Shown: piece by piece, positions 5,371 through 6,039 of the stretch | How positions within the stretch are numbered: the first letter of the stretch is position 1 | Layout of the letters: each line of letters begins with the position of its first letter | Assembly (NCBI GenBank): GCA_029859555.1 | Contig: JAOUCV010000144.1 | Span: 1-6,039 of the forward strand | Direction: 5' to 3' | DNA length: 6,039 nucleotides | Origin: Gammaproteobacteria bacterium | GTDB taxonomy: Bacteria; Pseudomonadota; Gammaproteobacteria; UBA9214 | Position numbers and translations under genes: made by a program | The notes under the pieces: model-generated | What the model saw: only the letters and a program-made list of their open reading frames with translations | Database searches by the model: none | What the model was told of the DNA's origin: nothing

Positions 5371-6039
5371 TTGAACACCCGTTTTAGTGTTTTTCTGGCA
5401 GCCGCCCTGGTGCTGACAGCCAGCAGTGGCTTTGCTGAAACCGAACAATCTGAAAATATACTGGTAACCGCAACACGGCTTGATCCGGACAATAGCAAGG
5501 CGCGCGGCAATACCACTGTCATCACTGCGGCTGATATCGAGAAAAGCACAGCGCGCACACTGCCACAACTACTTGGCCGTGAGGCCGGCGTCCTGACCCG
5601 CAGCCTTTACGGCAACAATGCTACCGGTGCCACGGTCGACATTCGCGGCTTCGGTGCGGCTTCCACACAAAACACACTGATCCTGCTGGACGGGCGCCGG
5701 CTCAATGACATTGATCTTTCCAGCGTTGACTTCAGCGTTATCCCACTGGAAAACATCGAGCGTATCGAGATCACCCGTAACAGCGGTGCGGTACTCTACG
5801 GTGATGGCGCCGTCGGTGGCGCCATCAATATCATTACCCGGCAGCCTGAAATGGCGGGCACCTCTGCTTCCATCAAGGCCGGCGCCGGCAATCTGGATAC
5901 ACAGCAACTGGATGCTCAGCTGAGCCATAACAGCGGGCCGTTGTCGGTATTTCTCGGTGCCCACGGTGTCAGCAGTGACGGTTACCGTGATAACAATTCA
6001 CTGGAACAGAAAAACCTGAACTCAGATATTCGCTTTACA
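5371..6039 (+). CDS. btuB: BtuB-like TonB-dependent outer-membrane receptor, N-terminal part
   Basis: Outer-membrane gated receptor, probably for vitamin B12 or related corrinoids, energised by TonB-ExbBD. The 223 codons present cover the start of the protein and run off the right edge; the family is usually around 600 residues or more. Residues 1-22 are a signal peptide (Arg4, a hydrophobic core, cleavage after SGFA). A TonB box follows at about 29-36 (NILVTATR), similar to that of BtuB. The plug domain covers about 44-157, with DIRGFGAASTQNTLILLDGR (90-109) and the closing block RIEITRNSGAVLYGDGAVGG (131-150) followed by AINIITR. The first barrel strands begin near 160. The start is TTG, supported by GGAG 6 bases upstream. 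The cobalamin riboswitch directly ahead makes a corrinoid the best-supported ligand. btuF and other B12 genes may follow outside the window. Confidence 0.9.
   Translation, partial: MNTRFSVFLAAALVLTASSGFAETEQSENILVTATRLDPDNSKARGNTTVITAADIEKSTARTLPQLLGREAGVLTRSLYGNNATGATVDIRGFGAASTQNTLILLDGRRLNDIDLSSVDFSVIPLENIERIEITRNSGAVLYGDGAVGGAINIITRQPEMAGTSASIKAGAGNLDTQQLDAQLSHNSGPLSVFLGAHGVSSDGYRDNNSLEQKNLNSDIRFT

Noticed and set aside
5569..5964. 131-codon minus-strand open frame inside btuB
   Set aside because: It is the complement of the TonB receptor plug, with no recognisable domain and no ribosome binding site that I could identify.

Overview
The window looks like chromosome from a free-living gammaproteobacterium with moderately high GC. 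The main reason is the rppH-ptsP pair (RNA pyrophosphohydrolase plus the nitrogen-PTS Enzyme I) lying divergent from a HAD-IB phosphatase. As I recall, Pseudomonas aeruginosa has the same neighbourhood (PA0335-PA0336-PA0337). A TonB-dependent outer-membrane receptor confirms a Gram-negative cell. I cannot name a genus from sequence alone.

Layout. On the minus strand, bases 1-648 hold the N-terminal 216 codons of ptsP, which runs off the left edge. rppH (740-1240) lies upstream of it in the same direction. A divergent intergenic region of about 143 bp (1241-1383) separates these from a plus-strand series: HAD-IB phosphatase (1384-2037), BtuC-like FecCD permease (2067-3059), BtuD-like ATPase (3066-3833) and a CgeB-like glycosyltransferase (3856-4854). 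The gaps are 29, 6 and 22 bp, so one transcript is plausible. The 516-bp noncoding stretch 4855-5370 carries an inverted pair of REP-type palindromes (4897-4966), a sigma70-type promoter (5029-5057) and a cobalamin riboswitch (5072-5258). A leader follows with two further hairpins and a clear ribosome binding site. From 5371 a btuB-like TonB-dependent receptor gene starts at TTG and runs off the right edge.

How it works together. The centre and right of the window form a vitamin B12 uptake locus. The receptor, predicted to be shut down by cobalamin through the riboswitch, would bring corrinoid across the outer membrane. The permease and ATPase would move it across the inner membrane. The periplasmic binding protein (BtuF) is not in the window. 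The permease and ATPase genes lie upstream of the riboswitch, so that riboswitch cannot control them from its own promoter. The glycosyltransferase between btuD and btuB has no obvious role in B12 uptake.

The least ordinary parts are the REP pair, whose two hairpins keep their shape with different stem sequences, and the complete promoter, aptamer and candidate kissing-hairpin arrangement in front of btuB. Other points are the coupling of a HAD phosphatase to the B12 ABC genes and the orphan glycosyltransferase. I did not find a wholly new system here.
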